Assembly (NCBI GenBank): GCA_023379725.1
Contig: JAMCPC010000131.1
Span: forward strand, 1-5,845
Reading direction: 5' to 3'
DNA length: 5,845 nucleotides
DNA from: Actinomycetota bacterium
Lineage (GTDB): Bacteria; Actinomycetota; Acidimicrobiia; Acidimicrobiales; JAMCPL01
Below the pieces are notes generated by a model that was not told where the DNA came from, ran no database searches, and saw only the letters and a program-made list of their open reading frames with translations. Shown here one piece after another: positions 1-5,724 of this stretch (its first letter is position 1; every line of letters starts with the position of its first letter). Position numbers and translations under genes: made by a program.

Positions 1-316
1 TATGAGCCTGGTACAAATATCCGCCTGCAACAGGCTGGAGAGGGTTCGGGTTCACTGTATCAGGGCTCCACTGCACCATGCCGAAGGGTACGTCAGCTCC
101 AGGAAAGGTGCTCACATCACCAACGATATTTCCACCTGACCCTGCCCCGATTGACGTATTTACATAGTCAGCAAGGCCAGTAACAGGATCGAAGGGTGCT
201 TTATTGGCATTTGCAGGTGCCATACGTCCACTACTGCACGAGCTAAGCAGTATGACCAGTAGACCAAGCGCAATCAGCGGCATGCTACTTCGTACCGTAC
301 CGCGTCCCTCGGTCAA
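1..316 (-). CDS. Secreted lipoprotein, GH92 family glycosidase (alpha-mannosidase-like), N-terminal fragment
   Basis: This minus-strand reading frame is open to the left edge, so only about the first 105 codons are present. It begins with a lipoprotein signal: a hydrophobic stretch (IALGLLVILL) followed by a lipobox LSSC, with the cysteine at residue 27 if translation starts at the TTG at 316-314. After a short linker comes YVNTSIGAGSGG, then FPGADVPFGMVQWSPDT and GGYLYQAH. These match the N-terminal beta-sandwich start of GH92 enzymes (typically VNxxIGT, then FPGAxxPFGMVQxSPDT, then GGYxY). GH92 enzymes are calcium-dependent exo-acting alpha-mannosidases, and this one would be anchored on the outside of the membrane. 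The start is uncertain. TTG at 316 gives an n-region with two arginines, which suits a signal peptide. ATG at 283 leaves no positive charge. Neither has a strong Shine-Dalgarno. The catalytic residues lie outside the window, so substrate specificity is unknown. Confidence 0.8.
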   Translation of the reverse strand, partial: MTEGRGTVRSSMPLIALGLLVILLSSCSSGRMAPANANKAPFDPVTGLADYVNTSIGAGSGGNIVGDVSTFPGADVPFGMVQWSPDTVNPNPLQPVAGGYLYQAH

Positions 317-354
317 TCCCCACTACTTTTCACAGTCAGACTACAACTCACTAC

Positions 355-382
355 ATCATATTACTCGCCAAACCGATGTCAA
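355..382 (-). promoter_or_regulatory. Sigma70-like promoter for the GH92 lipoprotein gene
   Basis: On the minus strand there is a perfect -35 hexamer TTGACA (bases 382-377), a 16-nt spacer, and a -10 hexamer TATGAT (bases 360-355). Transcription would start near base 348, leaving a leader of about 30 nt to the TTG at 316 or about 65 nt to the ATG at 283. The position and direction fit the GH92 gene. This is read from sequence only, and no operator-like inverted repeat is obvious around it. Confidence 0.6.
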
Positions 383-467
383 TCCACCGCAGAGCACGCT
401 TATGGGATCCATGTAGCTCAGCTTAGTGACCATGAGGCTTGATGATGCAGCCATCCAAAAAAAGCGA

Positions 468-473
468 TAACAT
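468..473 (+). promoter_or_regulatory. -10 element implying a leaderless transcript for the acyltransferase
   Basis: TAACAT fits the TANNNT -10 pattern and ends 6 nt before the GTG at 480, so a transcript would begin at or very close to the start codon. This would explain why no Shine-Dalgarno is seen before that GTG. Leaderless genes with a TANNNT box 6-8 nt before RTG are common in actinobacteria. No convincing -35 hexamer is present (TTGATG at 439-444 is too far away), so the call is tentative. Confidence 0.35.
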
Positions 474-479
474 CTTTAC

Positions 480-1592
480 GTGGTCACGAATAAGACACCA
501 AGCAAGGAAACCAATAGTTCAGTTAGCAGTAGAACACAGCGATCAGGGCGACAGCCTCAAGGGTCGTCATTTGATGCCGCCAATGAGATTCCCCTTATCG
601 GCAAGCATGATAGCGAACGCTATGGCGGGCGTACAGACAGCCATATAGATGCAGACAGCCGTGCGGAGAGCCATATAGATGCAGACAGCACTATCCAGGT
701 GGACTCCAACAATATCGCTACGAGTCTTGTCCCGGTACCACCTTTTTCCGACAAGGAGTACGATCAAGTCGAGGAGGAACCGGCTTGCGACAAGGATAGA
801 TTGGGAGATGTCGATGAGTGGGGGCGATCCGAGCATATGCGGGAAATCACTCGCCAGCTTATGGACCCCTTCTATAATCACTGGTTCAGGGTAGAGTGGG
901 AAGGGCTGGAAAAGATCCCCAAAGAAGGCGGAGCGCTACTCGTTGCCAACCATGCCGGAGCGATACCTCCCGATGCACCTATAATAATGCACGGAGTAGA
1001 GAAGGAACTCGGACGCCCTGTCTACGGCCTGGCTGACTACTGGTTCCGCACAATTCCAATCGTAAACGTCATGTGGTCACGTATGGGTGGAGTGACTGCC
1101 CATCCAGACAACGCTCTACGCATCATGCGAGACAACCAACAACTGGCTCTGGTCTTTCCTGAAGGAACAAAAGCCACATCAAAATCCTTTTCAGATCGAT
1201 ACCGCTTACGCCGTTTTGGTAGGGGCGGTTTCGTGGAGATAGCCATGAGGGCCGGAGCACCTATTATCCCCTTGGCCGTGGTCGGCGCTGAGGAGGCGAT
1301 GCCGATACTCTACAGGGTGCCCGGAATTGCCTCTATGCTAAACCTGCCATATTTTCCTATAACGGGCAACATGCTTGCATTCGGCCCATTGCTCGGTCCG
1401 TTGGGATGGTTCTTGTACTTCCCCGTGAAGTTCAAAATAAAGGTACTCGATCCTATCTACTACGACGTAGAACCCGGACAGGATCGCTACTCAAAGAGCT
1501 TCGTAATGGAAGAAGCTGAGCAGGTACGTACCCTCATACAAGAAACGCTCTACGATATGCTGAGAGACAGGAAGAGTATCCTTAATGGGTAG
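480..1592 (+). CDS. PlsC-like lysophospholipid acyltransferase family protein with low-complexity N-terminal extension
   Basis: This predicted membrane-associated O-acyltransferase would transfer an acyl chain from acyl-CoA or acyl-ACP to a glycerolipid or related acceptor. The LPLAT domain spans roughly residues 125-335. Motif I is VANHAGAIPPDAP, with catalytic H158 and D165; the H-x6-D spacing is wider than the classic HX4D but matches the NHSGxxPxD subfamily that includes mycobacterial Rv0502. FPEGTK is at 226-231 and IIPLAVVGAEE at 262-272. The C-terminal LIQETLYDMLRDRKS also fits actinobacterial homologues. Residues 1-110 are Ser/Asp-rich, contain a duplicated SHIDADS (54-60 and 64-70), and look disordered. 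The GTG at 480 is the only start in this frame after the TAA at 468-470 that gives the whole protein. A shorter product from Met120 cannot be excluded. The stop overlaps the next gene by 8 nt, so the two are probably translationally coupled. The exact substrate is unknown. Confidence 0.85.
   Translation: MVTNKTPSKETNSSVSSRTQRSGRQPQGSSFDAANEIPLIGKHDSERYGGRTDSHIDADSRAESHIDADSTIQVDSNNIATSLVPVPPFSDKEYDQVEEEPACDKDRLGDVDEWGRSEHMREITRQLMDPFYNHWFRVEWEGLEKIPKEGGALLVANHAGAIPPDAPIIMHGVEKELGRPVYGLADYWFRTIPIVNVMWSRMGGVTAHPDNALRIMRDNQQLALVFPEGTKATSKSFSDRYRLRRFGRGGFVEIAMRAGAPIIPLAVVGAEEAMPILYRVPGIASMLNLPYFPITGNMLAFGPLLGPLGWFLYFPVKFKIKVLDPIYYDVEPGQDRYSKSFVMEEAEQVRTLIQETLYDMLRDRKSILNG
639..689 (+). repeat. 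Two exact 21-bp direct repeats (30-bp period) encoding SHIDADS
   Basis: The copies at 639-659 and 669-689 are identical over 21 bp, separated by 9 bp encoding RAE. The 30-bp period keeps the reading frame, and both copies read Ser-His-Ile-Asp-Ala-Asp-Ser in the N-terminal extension of the acyltransferase. In-frame duplication suggests that this extension is translated and tolerates length change. Confidence 0.9.
1569..1576 (+). promoter_or_regulatory. Ribosome binding site for the SDR gene
   Basis: The purine-rich AGGAAGAG lies inside the end of the acyltransferase gene, 8 nt before the ATG at 1585. It fixes the start of the downstream gene within the upstream coding sequence and supports translational coupling across the ATGGGTAG overlap. 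Confidence 0.7.
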
Positions 1593-2622
1593 AAGGGTTC
1601 TCATCACCGGAGTAGATAAGTTCTGGGGAGGAAGGATTGCTCAGACACTGGAGCAGGATCCTGACTTCGATGTCATATTGGGCATGGGGACAAAAGAACC
1701 GCAAGTAGCATTGGAAAGGGCAGAATTCGTCCGATCAGATCAGGCATATTCAATCCTCTCCAGGATAGTCAAAGCTACCCATGTAGATACTATTATCCAT
1801 ACATTCGTAGTAACCAACACCTCGGAAGTCAGTTCCCGGTCACTGCATGAAACCAACGTAATAGGTACAATGAACCTGCTTGCAGCAGCCGGACAGCGGG
1901 GCAGTATGGTACGCCAGGTGGTGGTGAAGTCATCGTCTAACGTATACGGCGCCACCGAAAATGATCCTACATGGTTCAGAGAGGAGACTCCACGCTCGAA
2001 GCCTGCTCGCTCAAGGCTGGAGCGCTCGCTACTTGATGTCGAGCAACTGGTCAAAGATTTTGCCGAGGACAATCCGGCCACGGTAGTCAGCATGGTAAGA
2101 TGCGCAAACGTACTCGGCAGCGAGATCACCACGCCGACAAGCGCGAATCTGGCAAGGACGCTCGCACCTGTCATAGTAGGTTTCGATCCCCTCATGCAGT
2201 TTGTACATGAACAGGATGTAGTAGACTGCCTGCTGCATCTGACTCGGAAGAGAATACCTGGCCTCTACAACTTGGCAGGAGACGAGAAGATCCCGTGGAG
2301 CGAGGTAATAAATATATGTGGAGCAAGAATTGCGCCTATACCTGCCTACGGTACAATGAACGTAGCTTCGTTACTTGTGCGATTAGGGTTGATCAATTTT
2401 ACGCCCGAGATGGAACCCCTCCTGCGTTACGGTCGCGGAATAGACACTACTAGAATCAAGCGAACCGGCTTTGAGCTACAGCATACGACGGCTGGCACGG
2501 TAAGAAGCTTTATCAAGGCAGTACGTCTGAAAAAGAACATAGGCAACGAACCCCAGTCCTATATATACGAACACGACATAGAGCAGTTCTTCCGTCATTC
2601 TCCGGCTATCGTGAGAAATTGA
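1585..2622 (+). CDS. Atypical extended SDR (NAD-dependent epimerase/dehydratase-like), Rv0501/GalE2-like
   Basis: The protein of 345 residues has a Rossmann N-terminus: VLITG at 5-9, then a glycine pattern TG-x5-GG (G9, G15, G16), where classic members have GxxGxxG. HVDTIIHTF (66-74) and the VVKSSSNVYGAT segment (113-124) match the SDR core strands, and FVHEQDVVDCLL (206-217) and LYNLAGDE (227-234) match the C-terminal part. From memory the closest match is mycobacterial Rv0501 (galE2), which shares the TG-x5-GG pattern, KSxSxVYG, LLHEQD and the late YGRxxDTTR. The usual catalytic YxxxK is not visible: the equivalent stretch (about 142-153) reads RSRLERSLLDVE. It may therefore bind a nucleotide or sugar without normal epimerase chemistry. 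Its pairing with an LPLAT gene, as for Rv0501/Rv0502 but in reversed order, suggests a role in envelope lipid or glycan metabolism. A true UDP-glucose 4-epimerase role is not supported. Confidence 0.8.
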   Translation: MGRRVLITGVDKFWGGRIAQTLEQDPDFDVILGMGTKEPQVALERAEFVRSDQAYSILSRIVKATHVDTIIHTFVVTNTSEVSSRSLHETNVIGTMNLLAAAGQRGSMVRQVVVKSSSNVYGATENDPTWFREETPRSKPARSRLERSLLDVEQLVKDFAEDNPATVVSMVRCANVLGSEITTPTSANLARTLAPVIVGFDPLMQFVHEQDVVDCLLHLTRKRIPGLYNLAGDEKIPWSEVINICGARIAPIPAYGTMNVASLLVRLGLINFTPEMEPLLRYGRGIDTTRIKRTGFELQHTTAGTVRSFIKAVRLKKNIGNEPQSYIYEHDIEQFFRHSPAIVRN

Positions 2623-2631
2623 GCGTATAGA

Positions 2632-3114
2632 GTGGACCTAATAGGCATTGTAGATACCATGTTTGCCAGAGTAGACATGGGCAAAGAAGCAATTGACGAG
2701 TTGGAATCATGCGAAGGATATGGCACAAAATTCCAGCTTCTCTACAGGACGGTTCCGGGCTTCAAAGACTTGGGCGTAGAGTGCAAGCGGATGATTGAGA
2801 TTGATGGTTGTGCCATAGTAATAGCAATAGGCATGGCTGGAAGCGCACCAATAGACCAGGTATGTGCACACGAAGCCAGCCAGGCAATCATGCTGGCTCA
2901 ATTGCTCACCAATACTCATGTCTTGGAGGTGTTCGTGCATGAGAATGAATCCAACGACGCAGAAGAACTGGCTGAAATATGCAGACAACGTGCCCGCAGA
3001 CACGCCCGCAATGCTTACTGGCTTCTTTACAACCCCGAACAGCTATCCAGAAGGGCAGGTCAAGGCATCAGGCAGGGTGCCAGAGATGCTGGACCTCTGG
3101 TCGGGGGTAGATAA
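2632..3114 (+). CDS. ribC: Archaeal-type riboflavin synthase
   Basis: Riboflavin synthase converts two molecules of 6,7-dimethyl-8-ribityllumazine into riboflavin plus a pyrimidine diamine, the last step of the pathway, in the cytoplasm. This 160-residue protein belongs to the archaeal family, a homologue of lumazine synthase, and not to the trimeric RibE found in most bacteria. It has IGIVDTMFARVDM (4-16), YRTVPGFKDLGVECK (38-52), IVIAIGM (62-68), DQVCAHEAS (75-83), LLTNTHVLEVFVHENE (91-106), RRHARNAYWLLYNPE (122-136) and IRQGARDAGP (146-155). All of these line up with my memory of the Methanocaldococcus and Methanothermobacter enzymes, which are of similar length (about 155 residues). It starts at GTG 9 nt after the SDR stop, with only a weak purine-rich site (GAGCG) upstream, so it is likely the third gene of the operon. 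It ends in a double stop (TAA TAG). Finding this family in a bacterial context suggests horizontal gain, though other bacterial carriers may exist. Confidence 0.9.
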   Translation: MDLIGIVDTMFARVDMGKEAIDELESCEGYGTKFQLLYRTVPGFKDLGVECKRMIEIDGCAIVIAIGMAGSAPIDQVCAHEASQAIMLAQLLTNTHVLEVFVHENESNDAEELAEICRQRARRHARNAYWLLYNPEQLSRRAGQGIRQGARDAGPLVGGR

Positions 3115-3171
3115 TAGGGCATCAGGCAGGGTACCGGAGATGCTGGGCCTCTGGTCGGGGGTGGGTGATAT
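3064..3171 (+). repeat. 54-bp imperfect tandem duplication of the riboflavin synthase 3' end
   Basis: Unit A (3064-3117) holds the last 16 sense codons of the riboflavin synthase plus its TAA and TAG stops. Unit B (3118-3171) repeats it with 47 of 54 bases identical. Six of the seven differences are transitions. Because 54 is a multiple of 3, unit B reads in the same frame as GIRQGTGDAGPLVGGG followed by TGA at 3166-3168, the stop falling at the same position as in unit A. Unit A matches the natural end of the family, so unit B is a duplicated tail now lying in the 3' untranslated, convergent gap. Confidence 0.9.
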
Positions 3172-3183
3172 ACTACCGGCCGG

Positions 3184-4722
3184 TCAGAATCCAATGCCAT
3201 GTTCCATCTGGTAATCTTCGTGACCAAGCTGAAGCTGCAATCTGGTCTGACTAATCAACCGCTCAATGTCATTGGCCTCTACTCGCTGCCGTAGGGAACT
3301 TCCTGCCTCTAATGCTCGTTCGCTGTAGCGACAAATATCCCTATAAGTCTCCGACCATATTGCCAAGCGATGCTCATCTTCCGGTCGTGGGCCTATCCTG
3401 TCCAGCAAACCCTGTAGAGCGCCTCCCCTGGATGCCTCTCTGGAGCTGGCTCTCTCGATACCTTGGGTACCCACGTTATTCGACTGTAGAGCGCTTCCCC
3501 TGGATGCCTCTCTGGAGTTCTCCACTCTGGAGATTTCCATTCTGGCCATGATTGCCGATTCAATAGCGAGTACTTCTACCCTCTCTTCCCGTACTCCTAT
3601 ACCCAGCCCCTTTCGGGCATCGTTGCCGGTGGCCGCAAATCCAATGACCGAATCTACCACTTTATTTATCTCATCACCAGGAGCACCGGCGACAAGGACC
3701 GCACTCCACGCTCGTAAAAGATCCCTGCGGCAAATCGAGCCATCTTTTTCTGCAAGACTTTCCAAGACCTTATCGCAACTCTGTATTATCGTATCGCTAT
3801 ATTCTGCTTTGTCCATATGGCCTATTCCGATTACCTGATCTAACTGTGCTGGCCCCATTCCCATGCTCATGGCACGATCACGCCATTGACCAATCAGATC
3901 ATCTACAGATATATTCAAGTCTTTTTCAGGGCGAGTAGCCGCTCCGGCAATATAATTGGCACGGCTAGAGGCATCGATTCCTCTAGTCTCGAGATACGCT
4001 GTAATCTGTGCTGTACGGGTCGAGAACTCCAGTATCACCTCTCTCGGAATGCCTTTTATATCTGCCCTACCGTTTACCGGTTGCTCCCATTCTACGCCGA
4101 GCCGGCTTCCGAGCTCATAGCGCAGAACTGCATGGTATAGAGCATCTGCGGCAGCCCTATGGGCATAGAGACCACGCCCATCGAGAGCAGACCAGCTATT
4201 CTCCAAATCTGACCCCAAATTGGCCACCACGCTATGTGTATGCAGGTGTGGATCGAGCGACCGTGTTGTGCGGTGAAGAAAATTGGCTCCTACTATACCC
4301 TCTACTGGCAGTATCAACTTCTCGTGGACAGCAGAGGTACGTCTGACTGCCATACCATGACATTCAAGGTAATCCAACGCTGTAGATACAGCACGATCAT
4401 GGCTTGCTACGGTGGCAAGTGAAACCTCCTTCTCACCTACGCCTGCCAACAGACTGACCGATTTTGGCGCGCAAAAGGTCAGATCGAATCCGGATACTTT
4501 GACTCTACCCTGACTGGCCGATAGTACATCACCTGTCATCGGATCTACGCCCGCTAACACTGAATACCATCTCTCCTTATCCACATCTCCTTGCAGTTTC
4601 AGGAGAGATGAGCCTTGCCCCATCCACTGACCGGCTGGCTCGATCTGTCTATTCCCCAGCACTCCCGTGGGAAGTAGGTAATAATCAGCTCTTCCATGAC
4701 TGAGTTTTGAAATACGTAGCAC
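3184..4722 (-). CDS. MobF/TrwC-type HUH relaxase domain protein without helicase domain
   Basis: MobF relaxases nick one DNA strand at an origin of transfer through a tyrosine and stay covalently bound to the 5' end. From the GTG at 4722 the protein is 512 residues. Tyr14 and Tyr15 lie in ADYYL, the usual place of the catalytic tyrosines. GQWMGQGSSLL is at 31-41, FDLTFCAPKSVSLLAG at 79-94, and the metal-binding HUH motif DPHLHTHSVVAN at 157-168 (His159, 161, 163). Residues 235-290 match the conserved region after the relaxase fold. No Walker A or other helicase motif follows, so the usual TraI-type helicase half is absent; the C-terminus is Arg/Glu-rich with a duplicated linker (403-413, 427-437). 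I chose GTG at 4722 because GGAGGTG sits 5 nt upstream and MLRISKLSHGRADYYL fits family N-termini; ATG at 4746 would add eight residues. It lies 45 nt behind a PafC-like gene. It may be a transfer remnant or a repurposed chromosomal nickase. Confidence 0.85.
   Translation of the reverse strand: MLRISKLSHGRADYYLLPTGVLGNRQIEPAGQWMGQGSSLLKLQGDVDKERWYSVLAGVDPMTGDVLSASQGRVKVSGFDLTFCAPKSVSLLAGVGEKEVSLATVASHDRAVSTALDYLECHGMAVRRTSAVHEKLILPVEGIVGANFLHRTTRSLDPHLHTHSVVANLGSDLENSWSALDGRGLYAHRAAADALYHAVLRYELGSRLGVEWEQPVNGRADIKGIPREVILEFSTRTAQITAYLETRGIDASSRANYIAGAATRPEKDLNISVDDLIGQWRDRAMSMGMGPAQLDQVIGIGHMDKAEYSDTIIQSCDKVLESLAEKDGSICRRDLLRAWSAVLVAGAPGDEINKVVDSVIGFAATGNDARKGLGIGVREERVEVLAIESAIMARMEISRVENSREASRGSALQSNNVGTQGIERASSREASRGGALQGLLDRIGPRPEDEHRLAIWSETYRDICRYSERALEAGSSLRQRVEANDIERLISQTRLQLQLGHEDYQMEHGIGF
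3412..3517 (-). repeat. Two 34-bp direct repeats (72-bp period) inside the relaxase C-terminal linker
   Basis: The copies at 3412-3445 and 3484-3517 differ at a single base (33 of 34 identical). The 72-bp period equals 24 codons, so the relaxase frame is kept. The copies encode SREASRGSALQ and SREASRGGALQ. The segment lies between the relaxase fold and the C-terminal helical tail, in what looks like a flexible linker. Confidence 0.9.
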
Positions 4723-4727
4723 CCTGA

Positions 4728-4734
4728 CACCTCC
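4728..4734 (-). promoter_or_regulatory. Ribosome binding site deciding the relaxase start
   Basis: GGAGGTG on the minus strand ends 5 nt before GTG at 4722. It is the strongest Shine-Dalgarno near this gene and lies downstream of the ATG codons at 4746 and 4743, which have no such site. It is the main reason for choosing the internal GTG as the start. Confidence 0.75.
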
Positions 4735-4767
4735 AGGATGCATCATAGCATATAATGTATTTCTATG

Positions 4768-5724
4768 TTATTTCATGATATAACGTTTCAGTGTACGAAC
4801 CGCACATTCCCTCCCAAGGGTAGCTAATTCCGGTGGATCCAGTAACTCTCCGTAACCGGCCAACTGCATCAACAACCTTTCCAGAAACACCTTGCCGCTT
4901 GAGTGCATAGTTACAATAGCGCCATCGCCATCTTGTTCTATAGACTCCAATGGCAATGCCTCGACAATTGGCATCACTTTCGCATCTATCTTCAAAGTGA
5001 CAACCGTTGCCTCAGGAGAGAACCCTACAAAAGTGCTGGCAGTCGAGAACGGTTTTGAGGGTTCAAGGCTGTGAAGCCCATTGCACACCTTGGTATCCAG
5101 AATAATTGCCTCATGAATTCTTGAGACTCTAAACCGCCTGGGAGCGTTTGCCAAGTGGCAGTATGTATCCAGATACCACTGTCCACCAATCGAAGAGAGC
5201 GATACAGGATCGACCACACGCCTCGACATTGCATCTCTGGACAACGAATAATAATAGATCTCAAGTTGCAAACCTCTATCCAGCGCCTGCCTGACAGTTT
5301 CAATAGATTCAGGCGGTTGCTCCAGATGTGCTTTAATAGCTGCCATATTACCGGCTTTCTCCAGCTTGTCCACTACGCTGGCTATAATATCGTTGTCCTC
5401 CAAGCCCGGTAATTCCTGCATTACTCTTGCTGCCAGAATAAACTCAAGCGCATCCCTCACGCTTACACGACGTTTTCTAATAAGTTCCTGCCCGGGAGTC
5501 ACGTAGACGATATCTCCGTCCACGACTATCTCCAATAGGGAATCAGGAGTATATGGAGGTATGCCACAGCATGCAGCCAGTTCCAGGTCTGAGATGAGTT
5601 CATCAGTATTTACATGGAATCTCTGAGCAAGGTCATCTAGAGACATGGTCCCCTTGGCAGCTAAAAGCATCAGCATTGAAATCAACCGAGTCAATTTAGG
5701 ACCTGATTTATTCCTAGGACTCAT
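4768..5724 (-). CDS. pafC: WYL-domain transcriptional regulator, PafC-like
   Basis: The protein has 318 residues, typical of PafC. The N-terminal segment 10-50 (LTRLISMLMLLAAKG, then MSLDDLAQRFHVNTDELISDLELA) is a winged helix-turn-helix; CGIPPYTPDSLLEI and DGDIVYVTPG follow, as in PafC proteins. The WYL domain covers about 145-210: YYYSLSRDAMSRRVVDPVSL, the signature W183-Y184-L185, and RRFRVSRI (196-203), whose arginines are expected to contact nucleic acid ligand. A WCX-like C-terminal domain spans about 235-312. In mycobacteria PafB and PafC act together as an activator of LexA-independent DNA-damage genes, with the WYL domains thought to sense single-stranded nucleic acid. The gene starts with ATG overlapping the previous stop (TAATG), with GGGAGG 8 nt upstream. 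The following gene here is a relaxase, whereas in many actinobacteria tatA follows. A different paired WYL regulator remains possible. Confidence 0.75.
   Translation of the reverse strand: MSPRNKSGPKLTRLISMLMLLAAKGTMSLDDLAQRFHVNTDELISDLELAACCGIPPYTPDSLLEIVVDGDIVYVTPGQELIRKRRVSVRDALEFILAARVMQELPGLEDNDIIASVVDKLEKAGNMAAIKAHLEQPPESIETVRQALDRGLQLEIYYYSLSRDAMSRRVVDPVSLSSIGGQWYLDTYCHLANAPRRFRVSRIHEAIILDTKVCNGLHSLEPSKPFSTASTFVGFSPEATVVTLKIDAKVMPIVEALPLESIEQDGDGAIVTMHSSGKVFLERLLMQLAGYGELLDPPELATLGRECAVRTLKRYIMK

Noticed and set aside
410..460. TGTAGCTCAGCTTAG stretch resembling a tRNA D-arm, and a weak ggct/agcc hairpin
   Set aside because: No acceptor stem, anticodon arm or GTTCGAATC T-arm follows at the right distance, and the hairpin has only 4 bp.
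439..648. Plus-strand open frame overlapping the acyltransferase start
   Set aside because: It is out of frame with the supported gene, composition is not protein-like, and no domain is recognisable.
567..881. Minus-strand open frame of 104 codons
   Set aside because: It is antisense to the acyltransferase, without a ribosome site or family resemblance. The repeated peptide in it mirrors the 21-bp repeat.
3175..3184. Perfect 10-bp palindrome ACCGGCCGGT in the convergent gap
   Set aside because: It has no loop and no T-tract on either side, so it is not a convincing terminator. It may be chance.
2864..3214. Plus-strand open frame reading through both 54-bp repeat units
   Set aside because: It is out of frame with the clearly homologous riboflavin synthase for most of its length, has no recognisable domain, and its internal repetition is a consequence of the DNA duplication.
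3312..4422. Several plus-strand open frames opposite the relaxase
   Set aside because: They are shadows of a relaxase gene with clear motifs. The PWMPLWS repetition in one is the antisense reading of the 34-bp repeats.
4744..4770. AT-rich stretch with TATAAT-like sequences between the PafC-like gene and the relaxase
   Set aside because: No -35 hexamer at 16-18 nt could be found in the minus direction, so a separate relaxase promoter is not supported. It remains possible.
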